Position numbers and translations under genes: made by a program. A DNA stretch of 64,000 bases from Hominenteromicrobium mulieris (GTDB lineage Bacteria > Bacillota > Clostridia > Oscillospirales > Acutalibacteraceae). This document shows, one piece after another, positions 54,331-63,317 of this stretch; the stretch's first letter is position 1, and each line of letters begins with the position of its first letter. The notes under the pieces are model-generated. The model was not told the DNA's origin, made no database searches, and saw only the letters and a program-made list of their open reading frames with translations. Location of the stretch: NCBI GenBank assembly GCA_021029595.1, contig JAJJOY010000002.1, forward strand, positions 310,001 to 374,000, given 5' to 3'.

Positions 54331-55192
54331 ACAGGCAGTCGTGCACGGGCACACGCCAGTATTCCACTTCAAAGGTCGGCGCAAAGCCGAAAGAGCGGTA
54401 TAAATTTAAGGCGGTCGGGTTTTCGGAATCGACGTCGAGCTCGATGCCTTTGCCCGCGTTTTTGGCTTCGGTCAGCGCCGCGCGCATAAGGAGTTTGCCG
54501 TAGCCCCTGCCGCGCTCACCGGCTTTTACCGCCACGCCGCAGAGGGACAACGTTTCGTCCGTTTTTTCCCCCGCGAGGTCAAACACGCCGATGGGCTCAC
54601 CGTTTACATACAGCACATACGCCGTGCGATTTTCGGCGAGGAGCATCTCTTTTGCGGCTTCAAAATTTTTATATTTGCGCAGGGAAACGGACAGATAGTC
54701 CGCGAGCGTCTCCCCCGTCACACACTTTACGGTTATGTTTTCCGGCAGTGGGAAAACCGCCGGCTCGCACGTCATGCGATATTCCGTGTGGCTGTGGACG
54801 GCGTTCGGAAAGTGCTTTTTAAGGTACGCCTTTCCCGTTTCGCTTTGCGGCTCGAGGTCAAACAAAAAATCAGGCACGCCGTGCACCTGCATTTCCTTTG
54901 CGGCGGCGTGCAAAAGTGCCGTGAATTGCCCGCAATTTCGCGCGGATTGCTTCGTGAACGCCGTTACCTCGGCCTCCTCCTGCGTCGGCAGAAACAGCGA
55001 CAAAAATGCAGTGAGCGCATCGTTTTCACGACCGAGATAAAAGCACGGTACGGTGCGGTCAAAGTGGCTTTCCGTTTGCAGCCAGACCGTATTCTTTAGA
55101 TTTTCGCCGCTGTATACTTCATTTTGCAGCGCGAGAATTTCTGCACGCTCCGGCTCTGTAAGTGCGGCACAGGCTTTAACCTCTAAACTCAT
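54329..55192 (-). CDS. GNAT-family N-acetyltransferase, two-domain
   Basis: 287 residues. C-terminal GNAT domain has SLCGVAVKAGERGRGYGKLL, the acetyl-CoA binding loop (R/Q-x-x-G-x-G/A), followed by ALNLYRSFGFAPTFEVEYWR. The N-terminal half (AEILALQNEVYSGENLKNTV) looks like a second, degenerate GNAT domain. Substrate unknown. The ATG overlaps the stop of the YhfC-like gene by 4 nt (ATGA), so both are co-translated; a joint function is not evident. Confidence 0.85.
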   Translation of the reverse strand: MSLEVKACAALTEPERAEILALQNEVYSGENLKNTVWLQTESHFDRTVPCFYLGRENDALTAFLSLFLPTQEEAEVTAFTKQSARNCGQFTALLHAAAKEMQVHGVPDFLFDLEPQSETGKAYLKKHFPNAVHSHTEYRMTCEPAVFPLPENITVKCVTGETLADYLSVSLRKYKNFEAAKEMLLAENRTAYVLYVNGEPIGVFDLAGEKTDETLSLCGVAVKAGERGRGYGKLLMRAALTEAKNAGKGIELDVDSENPTALNLYRSFGFAPTFEVEYWRVPVHDCL

Positions 55193-56037
55193 TTGCGCTT
55201 AATCACTCTGCCGAAATGGTCAAGCTCGCGCGATTTTTCCATGGGCAGCTCACCGTAGACCTTGCGTGCGAGGAAGAAGACCGCCACGGCGTACACAACG
55301 AGCAGCACCTCCAAAAGATAGACGGAGGTAAGCACGTTCGTCTGATACAGCGCTGCGAGGAAGCCAACAACCGCGTGCAGCAGGATGCTGACGGGGTACA
55401 GCCAGAATTTCTGCGAACGCACCACGCCGAACATCAAAACGGAAAGCTCAATTTGCAGTGCGAACACCGCAGTGCGCTCCACGCAGTTCATCACGCCGGC
55501 AAGAGGGCTGATGGCATTGATCTCCGCGATGGTCTCAAGGACGATCTGGTACTCCGAGTTCGCATACTGCGCGGCAAACGCCTCTGCTCCCATGTTATTG
55601 AACGAGATGGACATCATGAGCGTAGAGAGCACCGTAAGACCCAGCACCATGATGCACTCGAGCCCGCCGAAGCCGACGCCGAACGTAACAGCGTTTTCGC
55701 GGCCCACGCTGTCCTTCAGCATCGTTCTATATACGAGAAAGCGTGCGGTCTCCTCCAGAATGCCAGCCGAAAGACCGCCATACACGGCGTAAAGCCACGG
55801 GTGGCCGAGCAGGAACGCGGAAACGGCGGAGCTGCCCGTGCCGAGCACAGCGGCATTGATGAGCTGCTCCAGCACCATACCGAACACAAAGTAGGCCGCC
55901 GCGCCGATCCACGCCGGGCGAAGCTCTGTGCCCTCCTTCTTTTTCCAGATGACAAGGGCAAGGATGGGCAGCGCAAGCGAAAACAGCAGCTCTGCTGCAA
56001 ACGTGATAATGATACTGACAGATATGGTATCGGCCAT
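55189..56037 (-). CDS. YhfC-family membrane protein (CPBP-like)
   Basis: 282 residues from ATG 56037 (AAAAAGGAG); an upstream frame extension lacks any ribosome site. Seven or eight hydrophobic helices. GGLSAGILEETARFLVYRTM contains the EExxR motif of CPBP-type intramembrane proteases, and LLHAVVGFLAALY may hold a His partner. YhfC proteins are related but their proteolytic activity is not established. Coupled to the GNAT gene downstream. Confidence 0.8.
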   Translation of the reverse strand: MADTISVSIIITFAAELLFSLALPILALVIWKKKEGTELRPAWIGAAAYFVFGMVLEQLINAAVLGTGSSAVSAFLLGHPWLYAVYGGLSAGILEETARFLVYRTMLKDSVGRENAVTFGVGFGGLECIMVLGLTVLSTLMMSISFNNMGAEAFAAQYANSEYQIVLETIAEINAISPLAGVMNCVERTAVFALQIELSVLMFGVVRSQKFWLYPVSILLHAVVGFLAALYQTNVLTSVYLLEVLLVVYAVAVFFLARKVYGELPMEKSRELDHFGRVIKRK

Positions 56038-56138
56038 AGTGGTATCTCCTTTTTGCGAAATGGATTTCTTATAAATGAAAACGCCGAACCGCCGGAAGGC
56101 AAAAAAATCCTCCGGCGGTGTTAATTTACGGGATAGAA

Positions 56139-56342
56139 TCAGCGGAACAGCGTGCACACGCCGCTTTCGCGGTAATAGCGGATGCGCTTTTCGATTTCCT
56201 CTTTCGGGCACTTGAAATAATCCGCAAGGCACTGTATGCACAAAAAGTCCTCCGCGCCGCGGTAGACGAGCTTGCGGTAAATGGCGATGTCGTCATCGTG
56301 GAGCGGTGCGCCGCAGGTGCGGCAGGTTTTATAGTTTGCCAT
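56139..56342 (-). CDS. small zinc-ribbon protein
   Basis: 67 residues. Four Cys in two pairs (C7-x2-C10, CRTC; C35-x2-C38, CIQC) form a likely zinc ribbon, followed by an acidic/basic helix KCPKEEIEKRIRYY. The start overlaps the alpha-galactosidase stop (TAATG), so it is translated by coupling. No family recognised. Similar tiny ribbon proteins may bind nucleic acid or a partner protein. Real gene status is supported by the Cys pattern and coupling. Confidence 0.75.
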   Translation of the reverse strand: MANYKTCRTCGAPLHDDDIAIYRKLVYRGAEDFLCIQCLADYFKCPKEEIEKRIRYYRESGVCTLFR

Positions 56343-57499
56343 TATTTCAGCTTCACGGGCTTTGCAATGAACACCATGGTGTCATGCGGCTCCACCTGCG
56401 CCACGTAGCGCTCGGCGAACTTGCCCTCATCCTGCTTTGTATAGCAGTTGTAGAAGGAGAGGCCGATGTTCTCCGCATAAGAGATGCCCATATCCCAGAA
56501 CTGCAGGGACATTTCGCTCTTTTTATCGCCGAAGTTTACGAAGCAGATGGCAAGAGAACCGTCGGAAAGGGGCTTTACGAGCGCCATGACGTTCTCCGGG
56601 TTGTTCCACTGGCGGATGCAGTACGGCGCGCGGCACTCGATATCCTGGTTGATGCGGATGAGGTCTTCGTTGCCGAGCGTTTCAAGCGTCACATCGGTCA
56701 TATTGCGCACGTCGCAGCCAATCATCAGCGGGGAGCCCATGACGGCCCACAGTGCGAAGTGCGAGCGGTATTCGAGGTCGGAGCAGGAGCCGATGTTGCC
56801 GATGAACTCGTTGTTGCTGGAGCCGTGCATACCGACGATGAGCATGTCAATGTCGTTGTGGCAGTACGGGCCGCTGAACGCCGTCTTATCGAGCTGAGAG
56901 AGGAACAGGTTCTTTACGGATTCCCAGTTATCCTGAATATCGCCCGTGGAGCGGAACAGCTGTGCGCCGGAGCTTCTGATCCAGCTGTGCACGTCTTCGT
57001 TGCCCCAGTTGCAGGCGGAAAGCACAATGTCTCTGCCGCAGTTGCGCAGCGCAAGAGACATACGCTTATAGAGCACTTCGCCGTCCATGTGCTTCGGTTT
57101 ATAGCAGTTGTCGTACTTAAGGTAATCGACGCCCCAGGAAGCAAACGTCTCGGCATCTACGAACTCATGCTCAAAGCTGCCCGGGTAGCCCGCGCAGGTG
57201 TGCGTGCCGCAGCAGGAGTACATGCCGAACTTGAGGCCCTTCGAGTGCACATAGTCCGCCACAGCCTTCATGCCGTGCGGGAACTTCTCCGGATCCGGCA
57301 CAAGGCGGCCGTTTTCGTCGCGCTGTTTGAGACTCCAGCAATCGTCGATGACGACGTACTCATAGCCTTTATCTTTAAGGCCGCTTGCGCACAGAGCGTC
57401 TGCTGCGCCGCACACGAGGTCTTCGTTGATGTTCCATGTAAAGGTGTTCCATGAATTCCAACCCATTGGCGGGGTCATGGCAAGATATTTGTTCTGCAT
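56342..57499 (-). CDS. GH27 alpha-galactosidase-like enzyme
   Basis: 385 residues, no signal peptide. Starts LAMTPPMGWNSWNTFTWNI, the GH27 opening. The nucleophile is Asp130 in YLKYDNCY and the acid/base Asp187 in RSTGDIQ. Substrate loop Cys pair CCGTHTCAG is typical of alpha-galactosidases and N-acetylgalactosaminidases. A short C-terminal beta domain follows. It releases terminal alpha-galactose (melibiose, raffinose series) or alpha-GalNAc in the cytoplasm. Single enzyme gene followed by the coupled zinc-ribbon gene; no sugar transporter is adjacent. Confidence 0.88.
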   Translation of the reverse strand: MQNKYLAMTPPMGWNSWNTFTWNINEDLVCGAADALCASGLKDKGYEYVVIDDCWSLKQRDENGRLVPDPEKFPHGMKAVADYVHSKGLKFGMYSCCGTHTCAGYPGSFEHEFVDAETFASWGVDYLKYDNCYKPKHMDGEVLYKRMSLALRNCGRDIVLSACNWGNEDVHSWIRSSGAQLFRSTGDIQDNWESVKNLFLSQLDKTAFSGPYCHNDIDMLIVGMHGSSNNEFIGNIGSCSDLEYRSHFALWAVMGSPLMIGCDVRNMTDVTLETLGNEDLIRINQDIECRAPYCIRQWNNPENVMALVKPLSDGSLAICFVNFGDKKSEMSLQFWDMGISYAENIGLSFYNCYTKQDEGKFAERYVAQVEPHDTMVFIAKPVKLK

Positions 57500-57532
57500 A
57501 CATTCTTTCCTTTCGCTCTAAACCAAACTGTC

Positions 57533-58237
57533 TTACTGCACTTCGTTCAGCTCACCCACAGCATCTTTCAAAAGCTCGATGCACTTTTCCGCAGAGGATT
57601 TTGCAAACGTCTCAAAATCGACGCTGCCCTCGTCGTTCGCGTTATCGGAGATGGCACGCAGACCGCAGAACGGCGTTTTATTCACCGCGCACACCTGTGC
57701 CACAGCGCCGGTCTCCATCTCGCAGGAGATTGCGCCGAACTCGGCTTTCAGCTGCAAACAGAAGGCGGGATCCGCCACAAAACGGTCGCCGGTCGCAATG
57801 ACGCCCGTATGCACGCCGTTGTAGATCTTCTCGGCGTACTTTTCGAGCACCGCATTGTGCTTCGCGCTCGTCGGCAGCTGCACAACGCCCTCACTGCCGA
57901 TCATTACGAAGCCTTTCGGCTCGCCGATGGCGGTGGTGTCGTAATCGTACTGCACGGTGTGGGACGCAACGACCATATTACCAATCTTCACGCCCTCGCC
58001 GATGCCGCCCGCAACGCCCGTGTTGATGACGACGGACGGTGCGTAGTTGAGGATCATCGCCGCCGTGCACATGGCCGCGTTCACTTTGCCCACGCCACAT
58101 TTTGCGGCGACAACGTCCGTGCCGTTCAGCTTGCCCGTGTGGAACGTAACGCCGCACAGCGTTTCCGTTTTATGGTCTGTCAGCGCCGCGGTGATGCCCG
58201 CGACCTCAATCTCCATCGCTCCGATAATACCGATCAT
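57533..58237 (-). CDS. mtnN: 5'-methylthioadenosine/S-adenosylhomocysteine nucleosidase
   Basis: 234 residues from ATG 58237 (AGAGAGGATTT); the frame extension to 58315 is rejected for lack of a site. MIGIIGAMEIEVAGI, INTGVAGGIGEGVKIGNMVV, SCEMETGAVAQVC with the ribose-binding Met-Glu, and RAISDNAN with the catalytic Asp define MTAN. It cleaves MTA and SAH to adenine and the thioribose (EC 3.2.2.9), for methionine recycling and relief of methyltransferase inhibition. Confidence 0.96.
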   Translation of the reverse strand: MIGIIGAMEIEVAGITAALTDHKTETLCGVTFHTGKLNGTDVVAAKCGVGKVNAAMCTAAMILNYAPSVVINTGVAGGIGEGVKIGNMVVASHTVQYDYDTTAIGEPKGFVMIGSEGVVQLPTSAKHNAVLEKYAEKIYNGVHTGVIATGDRFVADPAFCLQLKAEFGAISCEMETGAVAQVCAVNKTPFCGLRAISDNANDEGSVDFETFAKSSAEKCIELLKDAVGELNEVQ

Positions 58238-58356
58238 GTAAGAAATCCTCTCTTTCGGGGCTGCTTTCAAAGCGCCCCCATTATACCGCATAAAGCCCGC
58301 GCGGTCGATTTTCATTTGTTGCGCGTTCCTATTATTTTGTTGTTTATTTGTTGCTT

Positions 58357-59712
58357 TTACTTAAAGCGCTTGCCGAGCTTTTCCTTCATAAAGTTGCGGA
58401 ACGCATCGGCGTCTCCCTGCTTAAAGCCGTCCTTGCGGATAAAGTACGTATTGCCCTCGCCGAAATACATATAGAAATATTCATTCGTCTCATACATGCG
58501 GCTGATCTGGAAATACGGGTGCAGGTTAGAAGCCTGTAAACCCGTGATGCGGAAGTCGCCATCGTAGAAATAGTACGCGGCGCGGCGGCTGCGCAGCTTA
58601 CCGTAGGAGCGCATAAGCACCTTTGCCGTGTTGGTGGAAGCCGTCGCAAGCTTATAAAGGCTGTAAATCGCAAAGCCGATAAGCAGTAGCATGACCCACC
58701 AGTTGCTGTCGAAATTGCCGAGCTGCCACACGACATACAGCGCGATGATGCTTAAAATCACGGTGAACACCGGCATGAAAATTTGCAAGTGATACGCCTG
58801 ATAGTTCGCGAACGTCTTGATTGCCGCGTCGTCGTGGTCGGTCTCGTTTACAAAACGCAACGCGCCCGTACCGACGGATTCGTCGTCCTGCTTCGAGCGG
58901 CGGTATTCCGCAAGGCGGTCCGCCGTCTCTTTTCTAAGCTGCTTTTCACGCTTGTTGCGGCTGTGCGTCGTCACAAAGTAAACGATGAGCAGCACAATGA
59001 GCACACCCACTGCGCCGAGCGTCACAGCGCTCTGTCTGCTCAAACCGTTTTCAATCGTAGGTACTTCCGCAAAGGCAGAGATAACGGCGGAATCGACCAC
59101 GGCGCGCATGAATGCGTCCGTCTCCTCCGAGATTTGTTTCGTATCGCCGAAGAGGTCAAACGAAACAATCTTGCCGTCGTACAGCGTACCATAGAGGCGC
59201 TCGTACACGGGTCCCTCCTCCTTGATATTCTCCGCACAGATGTCGATCATAAAGAACGGAATCTGTGCGTGGTCGTACCACGTGATGGTACCGGTCGTGC
59301 TGCCGTCCATGGAAGACGGCTCCATGTATTTCAAAAAATCCTTCTTGCCCTTTTCATCCAGATTATTGAGGTTAAAAACGGAGTTCGCGTAATCGGAAGA
59401 TTTCTCCGCTACGGCTATGGTATCGCCGTTTGCCGCAATAATCTCCGCCGTGGTCCCGTTTTTCTGCATTTCCTTGATCTTCTCGCTCGCGTCCAAAATG
59501 CCTGCCTTGCTCCACGCGGCATCGCCCGCCGGGGTATCGATGGAAAGCACCGTCGCGCCCTCGGGGATTGTGACGGTCATGTTCGTGTCCGGGATCGTGT
59601 ATGTGTTCGATGATGCGCTGTCCGCCAAAGCCGGCAGACAAAAAACAACTGCCAGCATGAAAACTGCCAGCAGACAGCCTATAAAGCGCATGCTTTTTCT
59701 TTGATTTGTCAT
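58357..59712 (-). CDS. membrane protein with YcxB-like C-terminal domain
   Basis: 451 residues from ATG 59712 (AAAGGACG). Signal peptide about 10-32 (FIGCLLAVFMLAVVFCLPAL). An extracellular domain follows, about 35-215 (TYTIPDTNMTVTIPEGATVL, VSFDLFGDTKQISEE). Then a membrane helix (TLGAVGVLIVLLIVYFV), a cytoplasmic charged stretch, two more helices, and a final domain AYYFYDGDFRITGL to KRFK like the YcxB C-terminal domain. No function is known for YcxB. The joining of an exported sensor-like part and a cytoplasmic YcxB part suggests signal transfer, which is inference. Confidence 0.7.
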   Translation of the reverse strand: MTNQRKSMRFIGCLLAVFMLAVVFCLPALADSASSNTYTIPDTNMTVTIPEGATVLSIDTPAGDAAWSKAGILDASEKIKEMQKNGTTAEIIAANGDTIAVAEKSSDYANSVFNLNNLDEKGKKDFLKYMEPSSMDGSTTGTITWYDHAQIPFFMIDICAENIKEEGPVYERLYGTLYDGKIVSFDLFGDTKQISEETDAFMRAVVDSAVISAFAEVPTIENGLSRQSAVTLGAVGVLIVLLIVYFVTTHSRNKREKQLRKETADRLAEYRRSKQDDESVGTGALRFVNETDHDDAAIKTFANYQAYHLQIFMPVFTVILSIIALYVVWQLGNFDSNWWVMLLLIGFAIYSLYKLATASTNTAKVLMRSYGKLRSRRAAYYFYDGDFRITGLQASNLHPYFQISRMYETNEYFYMYFGEGNTYFIRKDGFKQGDADAFRNFMKEKLGKRFK

Positions 59713-59912
59713 GTATGCGTCCTTTCTGCGTACACGGTGCGTACGCATCACAGTAATTATTGTCATTGTACCACACTTTCACGAAAATTTATACCGTTTT
59801 TTGCATTTTTTCGCGCGAATTTACAAATTGTCCAAAAAGGCGTTTGACAGGCAGCTGAAGCGGAGGTAGAATGGAGACACAACCATCGGAAAATTTCGAA
59901 AGGACAGTCACT

Positions 59913-60674
59913 ATGAAAATCGCCGTGATCACAGGCGCTTCCTCAGGACTTGGCATCGAGTTTTTACGCGCCGCTGTCACCCTTTGCCCGGAGATCGACA
60001 CCTATTGGCTCATCGCTCGCCGCGAAGACCGCTTGGAAGCATTAAAGCCGCAGTTCCCGGAAAAAAATCTGCGCCCCATCGCGCTCGACCTCACCGACTC
60101 CGCCGCATTAAAACAATTTAACGCTTTGCTTGAACGCGAAAAGCCAGAAATTTCACTGCTCATCAATAATGCGGGCTTTGGCAAGCTGTGCGATTTTGCG
60201 ACAAGCGACGTCGAAAGCCAGACCGCGATGATCGATTTGAACTGCCGCGCACTGACCGCCGTCACGCGGTACAGCCTGCCGTATATGAAAACGGGCGGGC
60301 TTATCCTGAACATCTCGTCCATCGCGTCGTTTGCGCCCACACCGCGCATGGCAGTGTATTGCTCCACAAAGGCGTACGTGCAAAGCTTCTCCCGCGCGCT
60401 GCGCGAGGAATTAAAGCCTAAAAAGATCAACGTCCTTGCCGTGTGCCCCGGCCCGATGATCACGGAGTTCTGGCAGGTTGCCGACCGCCCCACGCATAAA
60501 AGCCGCACGCTCGACATGCTGCCGCACCAGTCGCCCGCAAAAATGGCGACCTGCGCCCTGAAAGCCGGATTAAAAGGCAAAAGCGCCTGCACCATGGGCG
60601 GATTTTATAAGTTCTACCGCTTCTTAGCGCATATCCTGCCAAAATCGCTTTTGATGAAGTGGACGAAGTGCTGA
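59913..60674 (+). CDS. short-chain dehydrogenase/reductase
   Basis: 253 residues from ATG 59913 (GAAAGGAC). TGASSGLGIEF is the NAD(P)-binding loop, LINNAGFG the NNAG motif, and the catalytic set is Ser (LNISSIASF), Tyr and Lys in YCSTKAYVQ. An Arg-rich ARREDRL after the second strand favours NADPH. C-terminal LPKSLLMKWTKC resembles the YqjQ/DltE-like group of SDRs with membrane-leaning tails. Substrate unknown. Transcribed alone, ends at the terminator at 60760-60798. Confidence 0.88.
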   Translation: MKIAVITGASSGLGIEFLRAAVTLCPEIDTYWLIARREDRLEALKPQFPEKNLRPIALDLTDSAALKQFNALLEREKPEISLLINNAGFGKLCDFATSDVESQTAMIDLNCRALTAVTRYSLPYMKTGGLILNISSIASFAPTPRMAVYCSTKAYVQSFSRALREELKPKKINVLAVCPGPMITEFWQVADRPTHKSRTLDMLPHQSPAKMATCALKAGLKGKSACTMGGFYKFYRFLAHILPKSLLMKWTKC

Positions 60675-60759
60675 GCATACCTCTTTGTCGGTTAAAATTC
60701 AGCTGAACTCCGCGAACGCTAAAACACTTTCCGTCTTTATAAATTTTTTCGGCATAAAA

Positions 60760-60798
60760 AAGCCCTCTGCTGCAAAGTAAGAATCGCAGCAGAGGGCT
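60760..60798. terminator. terminator between the SDR and asnA genes
   Basis: Perfect AGCCCTCTGCTGC/GCAGCAGAGGGCT 13-bp stem. Rightward it ends TCCGTTTT; leftward it ends in TTTTTTATGCC. Both convergent genes can use it. Confidence 0.85.
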
Positions 60799-60824
60799 TC
60801 CGTTTTATTCAACTTCAAGCACAA

Positions 60825-61826
60825 TTACAGCAGGATAACGCCCTTTTCGGCACAGACGCGGCGGGTCTCCTCGTCCCAGAGGGAAGCTTGCACCTCGCCG
60901 ATATGTACTTTGCCGAGCAGAAGCATACAAAGGCGCGACTGCCCGATACCGCCGCCGATGGTGAGCGGCAACTCGCCGTTTAAAAGCATTTTGTGGAACG
61001 GCAGCTCCGCGCGCGCTTCGCAGCCCGCAATTTTAAGCTGCGCCGCAAGCGAATTTTCATCCACGCGGATGCCCATACTGCTGATTTCCAGCGCCATGCC
61101 AAGCGGCTCGTGCCAGAACAGCAGGTCGCCGTTCATGCTCCAGTCATCGTAGTCCGGCGCGCGGCCGTCGTGCGGCTTGCCGCTTTTGAGCACGCCGCCG
61201 ATCTGCTCGATGAATACCGTGCGGTGCTCGCGTACGATGACGTTCTCGCGCTGCTTCGGGGTGAGGTCAGGGTAGCGGTCCTCAAGCTCCTGCGCCGTGA
61301 TGAAATACACGTCGCGGCAAAGCTCGGTGGAAAGGCCGGAGAACTGCCACTTTAATTCGTCCAGCGTGCCGCAGATGGCGCTGACGATGCGGCGCACCGT
61401 GTCTTCCAGGTACGCCATGTTGCGCGTGTCACGGTCAATGACCTTCTCCCAGTCCCACTGGTCCACATAGATGGAGTGAAGGTTGTCGAGCTCCTCGTCG
61501 CGGCGAATGGCGTTCATGTCCGCCACAAGGCCGTTGCCCACGTAAAAGCCGTAATCATGCAACGCAAGGCGCTTCCACTTTGCAAGGGAATGCACCACCT
61601 GCGCGTTGCCGCCGACTGCCGGAATGTCAAACTCGACCGGGCGCTCCACACCGTTTAAGTCGTCATTCAGACCCGTGGAAGGGTCGACGAACAGCGGCGC
61701 GGTGACGCGCTTTAGATGCAGCGCCGCACAAATTTTGACGAGAAATACGTTCTTTATCAGACCGATTGCCTTCTGCGTCTCGTAAAGACCAAGGCTCGGC
61801 GTGTAATTTTCGGGAATCTTCACCAT
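60825..61826 (-). CDS. asnA: aspartate-ammonia ligase (asparagine synthetase A)
   Basis: 333 residues, normal length (about 330). A class II aminoacyl-tRNA-synthetase-like fold: VTAPLFVDPSTGLNDDLNGV and SLAKWKRLALHDYGF at the start, LHSIYVDQWDWEKVI and the C-terminal GGGIGQSRLCMLLLGK motif 3. It makes asparagine from aspartate, ammonia and ATP (EC 6.3.1.1). Single gene with promoter at 61861-61889; no T-box leader is seen. Confidence 0.97.
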   Translation of the reverse strand: MVKIPENYTPSLGLYETQKAIGLIKNVFLVKICAALHLKRVTAPLFVDPSTGLNDDLNGVERPVEFDIPAVGGNAQVVHSLAKWKRLALHDYGFYVGNGLVADMNAIRRDEELDNLHSIYVDQWDWEKVIDRDTRNMAYLEDTVRRIVSAICGTLDELKWQFSGLSTELCRDVYFITAQELEDRYPDLTPKQRENVIVREHRTVFIEQIGGVLKSGKPHDGRAPDYDDWSMNGDLLFWHEPLGMALEISSMGIRVDENSLAAQLKIAGCEARAELPFHKMLLNGELPLTIGGGIGQSRLCMLLLGKVHIGEVQASLWDEETRRVCAEKGVILL

Positions 61827-61860
61827 CTATAAAACCCCATTTCAAAACAATCTTTCCCCT

Positions 61861-61889
61861 ATTGTAGCGCACGGAAAAAGATTTGTAAA
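61861..61889 (-). promoter_or_regulatory. promoter of asnA
   Basis: Leftward TTTACA, 17-nt spacer, TACAAT, about 35 nt before the ATG. The short leader leaves no room for a T-box. Confidence 0.7.
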
Positions 61890-61908
61890 GATTTTTCGCA
61901 GCCTGCGG

Positions 61909-62105
61909 TAACCATGGTTAAAAGTTTCGCCCGCCTTTTCAAAGGCGGCGGGTTCTTAGGGCTGCGTCCTAAGTCGCCATTCGCAAATGGCGAAATCTTT
62001 TTGCATTCAAAAAATCAGGACGGGAACTTTAACAGTCCGGTGGACTGTTAAAGTGTGGGAGACCCAATTAGGGGGTCTCCCAATGAACTTGCAGCGCAAG
62101 TTCAT
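61909..62105. repeat. chain of six consecutive perfect hairpins
   Basis: After a TAACCATGGTTA palindrome (61909-61920) come: CCGCCTTT/AAAGGCGG (61931-61948), CTTAGG/CCTAAG (61955-61973), TCGCCATT/AATGGCGA (61974-61993), a 12-bp arm pair CTTTAACAGTCC/GGACTGTTAAAG (62027-62053), GGGAGACCC/GGGTCTCCC (62057-62081) and ATGAACTTGC/GCAAGTTCAT (62083-62105). None has a T-run. It lies upstream of the asnA promoter and downstream of the zinc-ribbon membrane gene. Likely a mosaic of mobile palindromic repeats; no coding frame. Confidence 0.7.
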
Positions 62106-62229
62106 AAAAGCTAAACGGTAGCACAAAAACGCCCGAAAATCGAAGCCTTTTAGAAAGAACCCACCCCCGCGCAGCGGAACTACACCGTCCTGCCGCGGCC
62201 GGGAGCAGGTCGCGTTCACTTATTTTGTT

Positions 62230-63240
62230 TTATCGAGCCATGCCTGCGTTTTTCAGCATCTTATTAAACTGCAGAACAAGCAGACCATAAAGCACGTTGA
62301 GCGCAACGCTCGTCAGGCCGAGCGGAACACGGATCCATCCGTACAGCACCGCATCGCCGAAAACGGAGAAGAACGACACCGCCGCCGAAATGAAGCAGAT
62401 GACCGCCACAAACACGGAAGCCTTATTCGGAACCATGCCCGTCAGCATCGCGTTCTTCGCGCTGTTCAGCATCTTTATGACCTTTGCTTCGTAAATGATC
62501 TCAAAAATGAGTACAACAAAGCCGAAGATGCAGGCCGCAATGAGAAAGACAAAGATAACGCTCATCATCTCATCCATGTAGCCGTAGTCATTGCCGGCAA
62601 GGGCAACACCGAAGATTACGGCAAGAACAACGCACAGCACCTCCGCAAGGCTCATCACAACAAGACTGATGATGCTGAACACCTTCATGATGGTGAGGCC
62701 GGCCGTTTTTGCCGCCGGAATACTCGGGTTTTTCGCAGATATGTACGTGATCCAGTACGCGGCAGCCATTAAGCCGCCTGTAATAAGCATACCGATGACC
62801 GTACCGACCGTGGTGCCGCTCTGCGCATCCGAAAGCGCACTGTACAGGTCGCCCGGCGAAACGATAAACTGCATTTCATACGGCAGGTTGCTGTAAATCT
62901 GATTTACGATATACGCCGGATCCTGCGGGAACAGGCTTGCGATGATCTGAAACAGCAAATTCACCGAAAAGAGGATCGCCGTAATAAGGAACAGCGGAGA
63001 CGCGAAAAAGCTTTTCAGCACACCGTGCACGGGTGTAATCGGTCGCTGCACCGGGTATTGCACCGGCGGCTGCGCGTAATACTGCGGCGGCATCTGAAAA
63101 TTCTGCGTGGGTGCGCCGTAGTTTTGCTGCGGCTGCACCGGCTGTGTGTACGTCTGCTGCTCGGGCTGTGCAGGCTGCTGCCGGCAAACGCACGGCGAGC
63201 CGTCTTCGGGGAGCTTTCTTCCGCAATTTGTGCAATACAT
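62230..63240 (-). CDS. zinc-ribbon multi-pass membrane protein
   Basis: 336 residues. The N-terminal zinc ribbon MYCTNCGRKLPEDG..CVC is followed by a Gln/Pro/Tyr-rich linker (about 20-68), then six or seven hydrophobic helices from about 75 (FFASPLFLITAILFSVNLLF) to the end (VALNVLYGLLVLQFNKML). Such 'zinc-ribbon domain-containing membrane proteins' are common in Clostridia with no known role. AAGGAAAG before the ATG. Single-gene unit, with the hairpin chain downstream. Confidence 0.75.
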   Translation of the reverse strand: MYCTNCGRKLPEDGSPCVCRQQPAQPEQQTYTQPVQPQQNYGAPTQNFQMPPQYYAQPPVQYPVQRPITPVHGVLKSFFASPLFLITAILFSVNLLFQIIASLFPQDPAYIVNQIYSNLPYEMQFIVSPGDLYSALSDAQSGTTVGTVIGMLITGGLMAAAYWITYISAKNPSIPAAKTAGLTIMKVFSIISLVVMSLAEVLCVVLAVIFGVALAGNDYGYMDEMMSVIFVFLIAACIFGFVVLIFEIIYEAKVIKMLNSAKNAMLTGMVPNKASVFVAVICFISAAVSFFSVFGDAVLYGWIRVPLGLTSVALNVLYGLLVLQFNKMLKNAGMAR

Positions 63241-63317
63241 ATTTTCTTTCCTTTCTGTTCTTCCCTAATTCTATCCTCATGCCCCGCCGTCAAGGCCGCA
63301 CGGCAAAGGCAAAAGCA

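Noticed and set aside
61827-61925. T-box leader before asnA
   Set aside because: The promoter leaves only about 30 nt of leader; no specifier loop or antiterminator TGGNACC element was found.
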